Shown: positions 36,034 to 45,265, counted from the stretch's first letter. The stretch is 57,273 bases of DNA from Akkermansia muciniphila (GCA_945861415.1 CAMAUV010000029.1:1-57273), one strand, 5' to 3'. The notes: generated from the sequence alone by a model not told the origin. Made by a program: numbers and translations.

Positions 36034-37269
36034 ATGACTCCGGAATCCACCCAGTCTACGCTCTGCATCCTGCATATCGCGGAGACGAAGAATGCCGCGC
36101 GTCTTATGCGTCAGGCGGAGTATTTGTCGCGGCATTTTCGCACGACGGTGTGCGGGCTGGAGCCGAATCCATTCACGGGAGAGCTGCGGGAGCGGGCGGC
36201 GTATGTGGAGATGTCGAAGGAGCCGGCGGTGCCGAAATGGAAGAAGGTCTGGAGCAAGTTCCGCGGCTACGTGGGGCTGCTGGGGGTGGTTTTTCCGAGG
36301 TTGTACGGGTGGAGTTACCGGCGCTCGCTGCGCTGGTCATGGTGCCGGGATTTTCTGCGCGGGCACCGATTTGATGTGGTGCTGGTGCATGACCCGGTGG
36401 CGGCTCCGCTGCTGACGGATGTCAAGGAGTGTTTCCCAGAGACGAAGTTTATCATCGACTGGCATGAGTATGCGCCACGCCAGTATGCCATGGGCTGGCG
36501 CTGGAAGTATTTTGAGCGCCCGCTGACGATTCAGATTCTGAAACGGTTTGGCCGGAGGGCGGACGGGCATACGACCATCAGCCCGCGGTTCTCGGAGCTT
36601 TACCATGAAGAGTATGGTTTCGTGAAGCCGGTGAGTGTGCTGAACACTCCGATGCCGCTGCCGGAGCCACGCCCGGAAAAGTATGACGACGGGCACATTC
36701 ACCTTATCCACCATGGTTCCAGTTCTCCCGGGCGCGAACTGCACCGCATGGTAGAGGCAGTTGGATTACTGCCGGAAAAATTCGTCCTCCACATGATGCT
36801 GATGAAGGGATTCCCGGACTATATCGCGGAGATGAAGGCTCTCGCGGAGCGGGTGGCTCCAGGGCGGGTGTTTTTTGATGAACCAGTAAATTATGTGGAC
36901 ATTCTGACAACAGTGGCGCGCTGTCACATCGGTGTGTTTCTGCTGCCTGCGAATACGTTCAACCACACACATTCGCTGGCGAATAAGCTCTTCGATTATC
37001 TTTGCGCAGGATTGCCTATCCTAGTCAGTCCCTGCCCGGATCAGGCTGAGATGACGCGGACGAACGGAATCGGCTGGGTGGCGGAGGACTTCACCGCGGA
37101 GAGTATGGCGCGGTCTCTGGCGGCGGTGACGGATGAGGAGATCGCCGGCAAAGTGGAGGCAGTGAAGGACTTTACCTCGCGAGTAAATGCGGAGAAGCAG
37201 CACGCCGCAGTTGTGGAAATGATAAACCGGCTGCTGGGCCACAGGACGAACGGGGGAACAGGCTTATGA
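36034..37269 (+). CDS. GT-B glycosyltransferase (family 4-like, WbpH-like position)
   Basis: 411 residues. TLCILHIAETKNAARLMRQA is the N-terminal strand-loop, DVVLVHDPVAAPLL and FIIDWHEYAPRQYA follow, and the donor domain has IHLIHHGSSSPGRELHRMV and HSLANKLFDYLCAGLPILVSP. It is a paralogue of the enzyme at 40959, sharing TVCG, NPF, HEYA and NKxFD motifs. It is sandwiched between the wbpG and hisH homologues, which suggests it transfers the acetamidino sugar. Its stop overlaps hisH by ATGA. Confidence 0.82.
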   Translation: MTPESTQSTLCILHIAETKNAARLMRQAEYLSRHFRTTVCGLEPNPFTGELRERAAYVEMSKEPAVPKWKKVWSKFRGYVGLLGVVFPRLYGWSYRRSLRWSWCRDFLRGHRFDVVLVHDPVAAPLLTDVKECFPETKFIIDWHEYAPRQYAMGWRWKYFERPLTIQILKRFGRRADGHTTISPRFSELYHEEYGFVKPVSVLNTPMPLPEPRPEKYDDGHIHLIHHGSSSPGRELHRMVEAVGLLPEKFVLHMMLMKGFPDYIAEMKALAERVAPGRVFFDEPVNYVDILTTVARCHIGVFLLPANTFNHTHSLANKLFDYLCAGLPILVSPCPDQAEMTRTNGIGWVAEDFTAESMARSLAAVTDEEIAGKVEAVKDFTSRVNAEKQHAAVVEMINRLLGHRTNGGTGL

Positions 37270-37883
37270 CCGTGGTTATTGATTATGATTTGGGGAATGT
37301 GGGCTCCCTGCTCAACATGCTGAAGAAGGCGGGGGAGCAGGCGAAGCTCTCGGGTGATCCTGGAATGATCCGCGAGGCCACCCGGCTGTTCCTGCCGGGG
37401 GTGGGGTCGTTTGATAACGGCATGGCGAATCTGGAGCGACTTGGCATCCGTCCGGCGCTGGAGTATGCGGTGCAGGAGCGTAAGGTTCCCATCATGGGGA
37501 TTTGTCTGGGCTTTCAGCTGCTTACGAAGTCGAGCGAGGAGGGCGTGCTGCCGGGGCTCGGCTGGCTGGATGCGGAGACCATCGCGCTGCGGAATCTGGC
37601 GGCCAATCCCGGTCTGCGTGTGCCGCACATGGGCTGGAGCCGGGTGCAGATGGCGGAGCATGCGCTGTTCACCGGGCTGGGTGAAGACACGCGTTTCTAC
37701 TTTGTGCATACCTACGGGGTAGATGCGGCGACGTGCCGAGCGGAGGTGCTCTGCAGGACGGAATACGGTACGCGGTTTGTGTCCGGGGCGCGCTCCGGTC
37801 ATGTGGTGGGGATGCAGTTCCACCCGGAGAAGAGCCACCGCTTTGGCCTGCAACTGCTGCGCAATTTCTGTTCCGATGAGTGA
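37266..37883 (+). CDS. hisH: HisH-like glutamine amidotransferase of the acetamidino-sugar pathway
   Basis: 205 residues, a complete class I glutaminase. TVVIDYDLGNVGSLLNML opens it; the nucleophile is Cys80 in MGICLGFQLL, and FHPEKSH supplies His186 and Glu188. It releases ammonia from glutamine, and together with the downstream HisF homologue feeds WbpG-type amidotransferases. The genes beside it are glycosyltransferases and WbpG homologues and no other histidine genes are present, so histidine biosynthesis is unlikely. It overlaps hisF by eight bases. Confidence 0.9.
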   Translation: MTVVIDYDLGNVGSLLNMLKKAGEQAKLSGDPGMIREATRLFLPGVGSFDNGMANLERLGIRPALEYAVQERKVPIMGICLGFQLLTKSSEEGVLPGLGWLDAETIALRNLAANPGLRVPHMGWSRVQMAEHALFTGLGEDTRFYFVHTYGVDAATCRAEVLCRTEYGTRFVSGARSGHVVGMQFHPEKSHRFGLQLLRNFCSDE

Positions 37884-38661
37884 TCTCCCAACCACTCACC
37901 CGCGCCGCATCATTCCCTGTCTGCTGATGGGGAAGAGCGGCTTCGTGAAGACGACGAAGTTCGACGCGCCGCGCTACCTCGGCGATGCGGTGAACACCTT
38001 GCGCATCTTCAACGACAAGGAGGCAGATGAGGTGGTGATACTCGACATCATCGCCGGCAAAGAGCGCACGCCCATCCGCTATGACGTGATCCTCGAAATC
38101 GTGTCCGAGGCCTTCATGCCAGTGTGCTACGGGGGCGGGATCACCTCGTTAGATGAGATCAAAAAGCTCCTGCGGCTGGGGGTGGAAAAAGTGGCGCTCT
38201 GTACGGGGGCGCTAGATCGACCCGAACTCATTACCGAGGCTGCCAGTGCCTTCGGAAACCAATCTGTCGTGGGTGTGGTGGAGGTCGTGAAGAAAGGATT
38301 TTTCGGCGGGCAGGAGGCCAGTTTTCAAGGAGGAAAACGCAAAGCTGGAATGAGCCCGGAAGAGGCCGCGCAGAAAATGGTGACGGCAGGGGCGGGGGAG
38401 ATCATGATCAATCACGCGGAGCGCGACGGAGTAATGGGCGGCTATGACATCGACCTCGTGAAGCGCATCTGCGCGGCGGTGAATGTGCCGGTCATCTCCT
38501 GCGGTGGTTGTGGTTCGCTTGATCACATCCGCGAGCTTTTCGCAGCTACGCCGGTGAGCGCGGCAGCAGCGGGGAGCCTGTTTGTTTATCACGGCCCGCA
38601 CCGGGCGGTGCTCATCAATTACCCTCAGCCGAAGCAGCTGCGGGAGCTGACATCGCGATGA
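37876..38661 (+). CDS. hisF: HisF-like (AglZ/HisF2-type) partner of WbpG amidotransferase
   Basis: 261 residues from ATG 37876, overlapping hisH by eight bases. RRIIPCLLMGKSGFVKTTKF replaces the canonical RIIPCLDV: the catalytic Asp11 of histidine-pathway HisF is Leu. By alignment the second acid, Asp130, is Glu (VVGVVEVVKKG). The barrel is otherwise conserved: VVILDI, YGGGITSLDEI, GVEKVAL, AERDGVMGGYD and SCGGCGSLDHI. These changes fit the acetamidino-modification branch, in which HisF channels ammonia rather than cyclising PRFAR. An insertion near residue 140 (FFGGQEASFQGGKRKAG) is also seen. Confidence 0.88.
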   Translation: MSDLPTTHPRRIIPCLLMGKSGFVKTTKFDAPRYLGDAVNTLRIFNDKEADEVVILDIIAGKERTPIRYDVILEIVSEAFMPVCYGGGITSLDEIKKLLRLGVEKVALCTGALDRPELITEAASAFGNQSVVGVVEVVKKGFFGGQEASFQGGKRKAGMSPEEAAQKMVTAGAGEIMINHAERDGVMGGYDIDLVKRICAAVNVPVISCGGCGSLDHIRELFAATPVSAAAAGSLFVYHGPHRAVLINYPQPKQLRELTSR

Positions 38662-38713
38662 GCTTCTAATGGCTGACCAGTTTGCGCCGCCCCGAATATA
38701 CCCCATTCTATTC

Positions 38714-39886
38714 ATGAATAAGGAATACCGCATTTGCACACGCTGTGTAATGGACACCACAGATAGTGAAATTGTCTTCAATGACGACGGAACATGCAAT
38801 CACTGCACCCGCATCGTTCCCCATGTGAAATGGCTGCGCGAAAGCGTGTCGCAGCGCCGCTGCATGTGGGAGCAGATCACAGAGAAAATCCGCACAGAGG
38901 GAAAAGGAAAGCCCTACGACTGCCTCATCGGTGTCAGTGGCGGTATGGATAGTAGTTACGTGGCCATTCTGATGAAGGAGTGGGGCCTCCGGCCGCTCGC
39001 GGTCCACGTGGACAATGGCTGGAACTCGGAACTTGCCGTTCACAATGTGAAGGGGCTGCTCGATAACTTGGGGATTGATTTGGAAACCATCGTGCTGGAC
39101 TGGGAGGAGTTCCGGAACCTTCAGGTTGCCTTTCTTCGAGTGTCCACCCCTGACGGCGAAATTCCTACGGATCATGCCATCGTGGCCGGAATGTACCACA
39201 CGATGCGGAAGCATAAAATCAAATACCTGCTGGAGGGTGGTAATCCGTACAGCGAGTCTATTCTCGCGCGGACGTGGAGCATGGGGCATTACGACTGGAA
39301 GTATGTCTCGGCCATCAACAAGCGCTTTGGTCGGGGAAACAAACTGCGCACCTTCCCGCACATCAACGCGTGGCAGTATATGAGCAGCCACATGCTGCAG
39401 ATGGGCCGCAAGTCCTACGGACCGCTGCACTTTCTTGAATTCGACCGTGAGACGGTGAAACGGCAACTGGCTGAGCAGTTCAACTGGCGCTTTTACGGCG
39501 GAAAGCATTACGAATCAGCCTACACGAAATTTTACCAGGGCGTGGTCCTGCCGCAGAAATTTAATATCGATAAGCGCAAAGGACACCTTTCCTCCTACAT
39601 CTGTGCAGGCATGACTACCCGTGAGGAGGCGCTGAAGGAACTTGCTCAGCCGCCTTATCCGCCTGAGGAAATTGAAGCGGATACGGAGTATGTGTGCAAA
39701 AAATTGGGGCTCAGCCTCACGGAGTACGACGATATCATGAAGCTCCCTCACAAACTGATGTGGGACTACCCGAATAATTCGAAGCTCTTCTCGATGCCGA
39801 AGTGGAAGGTGATGACGCCAGTGAAGGCGCTGGTACGGCGCTTTTTCAAACCGGAGCGAAAAGCCTTTGCCCGCGATTCCAAGTAA
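38714..39886 (+). CDS. wbpG: WbpG-like N-acetyl sugar amidotransferase (copy 2)
   Basis: 390 residues from ATG 38714, which restores the family start MNKEYRICTRCVMDTTD; an ATG at 38669 is further upstream but lacks family support. CTRC and CNHC are the paired Cys motifs and IGVSGGMDSSYVAIL the PP-loop. VHVDNGWNSELAVHN, AYTKFYQGVVLPQKFNIDKRK parallel copy 1, though overall the two differ widely. Both copies look intact. It follows hisF by 52 bases and overlaps the epimerase gene by one base (TAATG). Presence of two copies suggests two different acetamidino targets. Confidence 0.87.
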   Translation: MNKEYRICTRCVMDTTDSEIVFNDDGTCNHCTRIVPHVKWLRESVSQRRCMWEQITEKIRTEGKGKPYDCLIGVSGGMDSSYVAILMKEWGLRPLAVHVDNGWNSELAVHNVKGLLDNLGIDLETIVLDWEEFRNLQVAFLRVSTPDGEIPTDHAIVAGMYHTMRKHKIKYLLEGGNPYSESILARTWSMGHYDWKYVSAINKRFGRGNKLRTFPHINAWQYMSSHMLQMGRKSYGPLHFLEFDRETVKRQLAEQFNWRFYGGKHYESAYTKFYQGVVLPQKFNIDKRKGHLSSYICAGMTTREEALKELAQPPYPPEEIEADTEYVCKKLGLSLTEYDDIMKLPHKLMWDYPNNSKLFSMPKWKVMTPVKALVRRFFKPERKAFARDSK

Positions 39887-40959
39887 TGAAGCTGTTCACC
39901 GTCATTGGCGTCCGCCCCCAGTTTATCAAAGCCGCTCCCGTGAGCCGCGCACTGCGTGAGCACGGAGTGGAGGAGCATCTCATCCACACTGGGCAGCATC
40001 ACGACGCGGAGATGTCCTCCATCTTCTTTGAGGAACTGGGTATTCGGGAACCCGCTCATCACCTCGGCATTCACGGCGGCACCCACGGTGCCATGACCGG
40101 CGCTATGTTGGAGGGACTGGAGCGGCTCATGTTGGCTGAGAAGCCGGACGCGGTGATGGTTTATGGAGATACGAACTCAACCATGGCCGGGGCTCTGGCT
40201 GCGGCCAAACTCCACATCTCGGTGGTGCATGTCGAGGCCGGCCTGCGCAGCTTCAACCGCCGGATGCCGGAGGAATTGAACCGAATCTGCACGGACCACC
40301 TTTCCGATCTGCTCTTCTGTTCCAGTGGTGAGGGCGTGACCAATTTGAAGAACGAGGGTATCACCCGCGGTGTGCATGTCGCCGGCGATGTCATGGCCGA
40401 CTCCTTGCAGCAGGCCATGACCGGCAGCCAAGGCACTGAGCGGCTTGAGAAACTGACGACGTCGGAGGAGCGGGCGGAGGGATTTGCCTTGATGACCGCA
40501 CACCGCGCTGAAAATACGGACGACCCGGAACGGCTGGCCGGGCTTTTTGAGGGGCTGCACCGCTGGGGTGGCCGGGCGGTGTTTCCTGTTCATGCCCGCA
40601 CCCGCAATGTGATGGCGAAACTGGGCATGTCTCTGCCGGAGAATGTGCGCGGCATTCCGCCCTTGGGCTATTTCGATATGGCGGCGCTGCTGGAGGGTTG
40701 CACCATGGTGGCGACGGATTCCGGCGGCCTGCAGAAGGAAGCTTACTGGGCGCACCGTCCGTGTATCATTCTTCGTGATGAAACCGAATGGGTGGAGATC
40801 GTGCAAAACGGATGGGGCCTCATCTGCGGCGCGGATGCTGCAAAGATTGAGGCCGCCCTGCGAAACCCGCCGCGCTCCGCAACGCATCCCCAGCTTTATG
40901 GCGGTGATGGCGGCGCCTCCAGCCGCATAGCCGGGATTCTTCTCAGTTCTCTCAAGTAA
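39886..40959 (+). CDS. wbpI: UDP-GlcNAc(3NAc)A/UDP-GlcNAc 2-epimerase (WbpI/WecB-like)
   Basis: 357 residues from ATG 39886. KLFTVIGVRPQFIKAAPVSRAL is the classic opening; HTGQHHDAEMSSIFFEEL, VYGDTNSTMAGALAA, VHVEAGLRSFNRRMPEELNR and MTAHRAENTDD follow. The fold is a GT-B-like epimerase that inverts C2 of UDP-GlcNAc or its 3-acetamido-uronate derivative to the manno form. Because wbpA, wbpB, wbpD and wbpE homologues are present I favour WbpI, but WecB cannot be excluded from motifs alone. It completes the route to UDP-ManNAc(3NAc)A before the WbpG step. Confidence 0.85.
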   Translation: MKLFTVIGVRPQFIKAAPVSRALREHGVEEHLIHTGQHHDAEMSSIFFEELGIREPAHHLGIHGGTHGAMTGAMLEGLERLMLAEKPDAVMVYGDTNSTMAGALAAAKLHISVVHVEAGLRSFNRRMPEELNRICTDHLSDLLFCSSGEGVTNLKNEGITRGVHVAGDVMADSLQQAMTGSQGTERLEKLTTSEERAEGFALMTAHRAENTDDPERLAGLFEGLHRWGGRAVFPVHARTRNVMAKLGMSLPENVRGIPPLGYFDMAALLEGCTMVATDSGGLQKEAYWAHRPCIILRDETEWVEIVQNGWGLICGADAAKIEAALRNPPRSATHPQLYGGDGGASSRIAGILLSSLK

Positions 40960-42182
40960 TGGAATCGAACAATCCAAGGAAGCGCGTCTGCGTCATCGCC
41001 TTCAGCCCCACCGTGGCGGATGCGCGGGTGCTGCGTCAGGCGCGCGGCCTTGCGCTGGAGTTCCATGTCACCGTCTGCGGGTTCGGGGCCAATCCGTTCC
41101 CTCCGGAGGCAGAATCCAACATCGCATGGCGGGAGATACCTCACGCCCGCTGGGAGTATTTTGCCCTTTACCCGCTTCGTCAGCTCATGCTGCTGCCGGG
41201 TATGGTCCTGCCGCGCGTGCTGCACTGGTGTGAGGCAGTTCATTCGTGGACCCGCGCTGCGGAAAAGGTGATCCGGGACGGGAGGTTTGATGCGGTGATT
41301 TGCAATGACACTGAGACCATTACCCTCGGCATCGTTGCGAAGCGGCTAAATCCGGAAACGAAGATCATTCTCGACCTGCATGAGTATGCCACCCGTGAGA
41401 GCGACCTTTCGTCGGTGCCGTTCCGCAAGAAATTCAAAAGCGTGTGCCTCATTCTTCCCCTGCGCCGCCGCCTGCTGAAGCATCATGCGCCGAAGTTCGA
41501 TGCAGTGATGACGGTGAATGATGTTTTCTCCGAACTCTATCCGCAGGAGTTTGGCATGAAGAAGCCAGTGGTTATTATGAACGCGCCGGACCTGCCGCCT
41601 GATCTGCCCCAAGCTTTGCCTGTCGGCGAAACGGTGAACCTCATCCATCACGGCAGTCTGGGACGCTACCGCGAGCCCGTGCGCATGATCCGCGCGGTTG
41701 GGCTTTGCCCGCCGCACTACCGGCTGCACTTCATATTCGAGAACCGGGATCCGTCGCTGATAGAGGAGTTGAAAGCGGAGGCGGAGCGATTCGCACCCGG
41801 GCGTGTAGAGTTTCACCCGCCGGTGAACCCCGCCGAAGTTACCGCGACCATCGCCCGTTTCGATGCCGGAATTTACATTCTGCCGCCCAAATCGTTTAAT
41901 GACGAGCACTGCCTGCCGAACAAGTTCTTCGATTTTATCGTCGCCGGTCTGGCGGTGGTGATCAGCCCCAATCCTCTCATGGCCGCCATAGTGAGACGGC
42001 ACGGGCTGGGCACGGTGGCCCGGGACTACAGCCCGGAGGCGATGGCGGAGGCGATCCAAACGCTGACGCCGCAGAGCGTGGCCGCGTTTCGTGCCGCGTC
42101 CGGTGTCGCCCGTATGCAGCTCAACGGCGCTGCGGAAATGGAGAAGGTGCATGCGCTGGTGAAAGGCGTGCTGGAATCATAA
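40959..42182 (+). CDS. GT-B glycosyltransferase (family 4-like)
   Basis: 407 residues. It starts on the last base of the previous stop. The sequence parallels the glycosyltransferase at 36034: VLRQARGLALEFHVTVCGFG, ILDLHEYATRESD, NLIHHGSLGRYREPVRMI and CLPNKFFDFIVAGLAVVISP align with its counterparts. Hence the two are paralogues, perhaps specific for related amino sugars. It would act in the cytoplasm on the lipid-linked repeat. It precedes the second asparagine synthase by 13 bases. Confidence 0.82.
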   Translation: MESNNPRKRVCVIAFSPTVADARVLRQARGLALEFHVTVCGFGANPFPPEAESNIAWREIPHARWEYFALYPLRQLMLLPGMVLPRVLHWCEAVHSWTRAAEKVIRDGRFDAVICNDTETITLGIVAKRLNPETKIILDLHEYATRESDLSSVPFRKKFKSVCLILPLRRRLLKHHAPKFDAVMTVNDVFSELYPQEFGMKKPVVIMNAPDLPPDLPQALPVGETVNLIHHGSLGRYREPVRMIRAVGLCPPHYRLHFIFENRDPSLIEELKAEAERFAPGRVEFHPPVNPAEVTATIARFDAGIYILPPKSFNDEHCLPNKFFDFIVAGLAVVISPNPLMAAIVRRHGLGTVARDYSPEAMAEAIQTLTPQSVAAFRAASGVARMQLNGAAEMEKVHALVKGVLES

Positions 42183-42195
42183 GCGAATAAATCTC

Positions 42196-44229
42196 ATGTG
42201 CGGCATCTTTGGACAGATCACTCCCGGTAGGCCGGTGGACCGGCTCCGCGGCGTAAAGGCCACGAACCTCATGCGGCACCGTGGGCCGGACGACGAAGGC
42301 TATCTCTTCGCCAGTCTCGCCCGGCAGGAAGCCGCACTGGCGGCGGGCGATGAAACAAAGGGACTACACCTCACGCACTGGCGCGGGGAAAGGTTGCTGC
42401 CTTGTGCGGACGTGATGCTGGGATTCCGTAGGCTGTCAATTCACGATCTCAGCGAAGCCGGGCATCAGCCGATGGGAACGCCGGACGGGAAGCTCTGGAT
42501 TGTCTTCAACGGTGAGGTCTATAACTTCCCGGAACTCCGCGTCGAACTGGAGCAGCGAGGCATCGCCTTCCGCAGTCGAACGGATACGGAGGTCGTGCTT
42601 CGCGCTTATGAACAATGGGGACCGGAATGCCTGCACCGGTTCAACGGCATGTGGGGTCTTGCCATTCTCGACCTTCGTCAGTCGGACCGTCCGCACCTAT
42701 TTCTCGCCCGCGACCGTTGCGGCGTGAAACCACTGTTCTATACGATCGATGGCCATGGCGGCGTGGCCTTTGCCAGTGAATTGAAAGCCCTGCTGTCGCT
42801 GCGCGACGGAAAATGGAAAACCAGCGAGGTTGCCGCCGCCAACTTTCTCGCTTGGGGACGCTATCCGAGCGCCCGGGCCGGCGATACATTTCTCAATGAC
42901 GTGCGACTGCTTCCGCCGGGATGCTGCGCGGAATGGTCCGGACGAGATTTGAAAATCCGCCGCTGGTGGGAATTGAAGCCGGACGGCGACGGCACGCGGT
43001 GCAGTGAAAAAGAGGCCGTGGAGAAACTGCGCTTCCTGTTCGAAGACGCGGTAAAACTCCGACTGCGCGCAGATGTGCCGGTGGGCAGCTGTTTGAGCGG
43101 AGGGCTCGATTCGTCATCCATTGTCGGGCAGGTAAGCAGGCTTCTTAAGGAGGGAAAGGGGAGCACCAACACAGGTGGCACTCAGCATACATTCAGCGCC
43201 GTCTATCATGTGGACGGGCCGTTCAACGAGAAGCGCTTCATTGATCGCGTGCTCGAAGGGCTGCCCGCAACGGCGCACTTCACCTATCCCGACAGCGAGC
43301 GACTGGAGGCGGCTTTTGACAGACTGGTGTGGCATCAGGACGAACCCTTCACGGCGACGACGGTTTTTGCGCAGTGGTGCGTGATGGAAAAAGTGAGGCA
43401 GGAAAACGTGACCGTGCTCCTCGATGGTCAGGCCGCGGATGAGCTTTTCGCAGGTTACCGGCCTTACCGCTGGTGGTTCCGCGAAATGGTGCGCCGGGGT
43501 AGAATCGGAAGAGCCATTCGCGAGGCCAGAGCCGTTGCGCGTGAGACCGGCGACAAGCCATGGAAGAACTTTTTCGCCGGCGCGGGTATGGCGCTTCTGC
43601 CCGGTGCACTCCTGCGGGCGGCGACCCGCTGCGGCTACCATATCGCTCTCACCCGCGCTGCGGAGCAGGTGCTGCTGCCGGGCAAAGCGCGCCCGGTTCT
43701 CGATGCAGTGAACGATCCGCAGTCGCCGGAATCCTATCCATGGCGGCGGGTCACGGAGTCTCTCGACGAGCACCTACGTGGACTGGTACTCGATTTCAGT
43801 CTCCCGAGTCTGCTGCGTTATGAAGACCGGAACTCCATGGCCTTCTCCGTCGAGTCGCGCGTGCCCTTCACTGACTATCGCATCGTCGAGTATGCGTTCT
43901 CTTCGGCCATGCAGGACCTAAAACTCAAGGATGGCTGGGCTAAGTGTGGCCTGCGCAAGGCCATGCAAGGCCTCACGCATGACGATATCATCTGGCGCCG
44001 CGACAAGATGGGCTTTGGCACGCCGGAGCCGCTGCTGGTGCGCCAGTTGCTGGCGAAGCGTGGTCCGGGCTTCGTTCTGGAGGGGGCCGCGGCAGCATAC
44101 GCCGACAGTGCAAAAGTGAAGGCGGCACTGGAGGCGGCATCGCAGGAGGGCGCGTCCAAAAATGCCGTACTTCGCGCTTTTCGCTGTCTCGTTTTCAACT
44201 CATGGGCGCAGCAGTTTCCCGTGTCCTGA
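42196..44229 (+). CDS. asnB: Asparagine synthase-like amidotransferase (copy 2)
   Basis: 677 residues. MCGIFGQITPG gives nucleophile Cys2; RHRGPDDEGYLF, GFRRLSIHDLSEAGHQPMG, FNGEVYNFPELR and RCGVKPLFY complete the glutaminase. The synthetase half has SCLSGGLDSSSIVGQV, LDGQAADELFAGYRPY and RRDKMGFGTPE. Both sites are intact. The enzyme differs enough from copy 1 (30663) to be an independent gene. A likely job is amidation of uronate carboxyl groups in the polymer, by analogy with WbpS; this is inference. Confidence 0.87.
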   Translation: MCGIFGQITPGRPVDRLRGVKATNLMRHRGPDDEGYLFASLARQEAALAAGDETKGLHLTHWRGERLLPCADVMLGFRRLSIHDLSEAGHQPMGTPDGKLWIVFNGEVYNFPELRVELEQRGIAFRSRTDTEVVLRAYEQWGPECLHRFNGMWGLAILDLRQSDRPHLFLARDRCGVKPLFYTIDGHGGVAFASELKALLSLRDGKWKTSEVAAANFLAWGRYPSARAGDTFLNDVRLLPPGCCAEWSGRDLKIRRWWELKPDGDGTRCSEKEAVEKLRFLFEDAVKLRLRADVPVGSCLSGGLDSSSIVGQVSRLLKEGKGSTNTGGTQHTFSAVYHVDGPFNEKRFIDRVLEGLPATAHFTYPDSERLEAAFDRLVWHQDEPFTATTVFAQWCVMEKVRQENVTVLLDGQAADELFAGYRPYRWWFREMVRRGRIGRAIREARAVARETGDKPWKNFFAGAGMALLPGALLRAATRCGYHIALTRAAEQVLLPGKARPVLDAVNDPQSPESYPWRRVTESLDEHLRGLVLDFSLPSLLRYEDRNSMAFSVESRVPFTDYRIVEYAFSSAMQDLKLKDGWAKCGLRKAMQGLTHDDIIWRRDKMGFGTPEPLLVRQLLAKRGPGFVLEGAAAAYADSAKVKAALEAASQEGASKNAVLRAFRCLVFNSWAQQFPVS

Positions 44230-44236
44230 CAAGACT

Positions 44237-45265
44237 ATGACCCAACCACTGATCACTGCCCAAATCGGCTGCGGCTACTGGGGACCCAACCTCCTCCGAA
44301 ATCTCCTCTCACTGCCCGGCGCGAAGGTTAAGTTGGTCGCCGAGGCCAGTCAGTCGCGGCGGGATTACGTGACGGAGAAATTTCCCGGCATCGGCGTCAC
44401 ACCCCGCTGGGAGGCGGTCCTAGAGGACAAGGAGGTGCAAGCCGTGCTCATCGCCACGCCGGCGTTTTCGCACGCGGAACTGACTCGGAGGTTTCTGGAG
44501 GCCGGCAAGCATGTCTTCGTGGAGAAGCCGCTGGCCATGACGGCGGCGGAGTCGGACGAACTGCTCGTGCTGGCCAGCGAGAGACACCTCACGCTGATGG
44601 TTGGACACACATTTCTATACAACAACTCTGTGCGCTGGCTCAAAGGCGCACTGGAGCGCGGTGAGTTCGGCGACCTCTACTGCATTTACTGCCAGCGGCT
44701 CAATCTGGGGCAGCTCCGTTCTGATGTGAATGCATGGTGGAACCTTGCGCCGCACGATCTCAGCATCCTGCTCTATCTCATGGACGGCAAGCTGCCGGAA
44801 CAAATTGCCGCACATGGCAAGGCTTTCATCCAACCCGGTATAGAGGATGTTGTGTTCGCCAACTTCACATGGAAGAACGGCCCGGTGGCGAATGTTCACG
44901 TGAGCTGGCTCGATCCACATAAGATGCGCAAGATCACCGTCGTCGGCAGCCGGAAGATGGCTGTGTTCGACGACATGGACACGGAGAAGCCGATCACGGT
45001 TTACGACAAGGGCTTCGATGAAATCCCGAAGATCGGTGAGCGCATGGACTTCGATCTCACCGCTGCGCGCGCAGGTTACACGATGCGGCAGGGCGAGATT
45101 CACATCCCGTTTATTGAGCGCACGGAGCCGCTGCGCGCGGAGATTGAGGACTTCGTGGAAAGCATCCGCGCCGGACGCGCGGCGTTCTCCAGCCCGCAGC
45201 AGGCGCGCGATGTAGTGTGGCTCCTTGAGGAAGCGAGCAAGGCACTGAAAAAATCAAATGGCTGA
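44237..45265 (+). CDS. wbpB: Gfo/Idh/MocA oxidoreductase, WbpB/WlbA-like (copy 2)
   Basis: 342 residues from ATG 44237; the open frame upstream is a shadow of asnB. ITAQIGCGYWGPNLLRNLL is the NAD site, VLIATPAFSHAELTRRFLEAGKHVFVEKPLAMT contains EKP, and VNAWWNLAPHDLSILLYL the substrate-binding His-Asp. It overlaps the acyltransferase by eight bases and is followed by an aminotransferase, so together they form a second WbpB-D-E-type set for a 3-acetamido uronate or related sugar. Confidence 0.8.
   Translation: MTQPLITAQIGCGYWGPNLLRNLLSLPGAKVKLVAEASQSRRDYVTEKFPGIGVTPRWEAVLEDKEVQAVLIATPAFSHAELTRRFLEAGKHVFVEKPLAMTAAESDELLVLASERHLTLMVGHTFLYNNSVRWLKGALERGEFGDLYCIYCQRLNLGQLRSDVNAWWNLAPHDLSILLYLMDGKLPEQIAAHGKAFIQPGIEDVVFANFTWKNGPVANVHVSWLDPHKMRKITVVGSRKMAVFDDMDTEKPITVYDKGFDEIPKIGERMDFDLTAARAGYTMRQGEIHIPFIERTEPLRAEIEDFVESIRAGRAAFSSPQQARDVVWLLEEASKALKKSNG

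Noticed and set aside
37266..38661. HisH and HisF as histidine biosynthesis genes
   Set aside because: No other histidine genes are present, WbpG homologues surround them and HisF lacks its catalytic Asp11.
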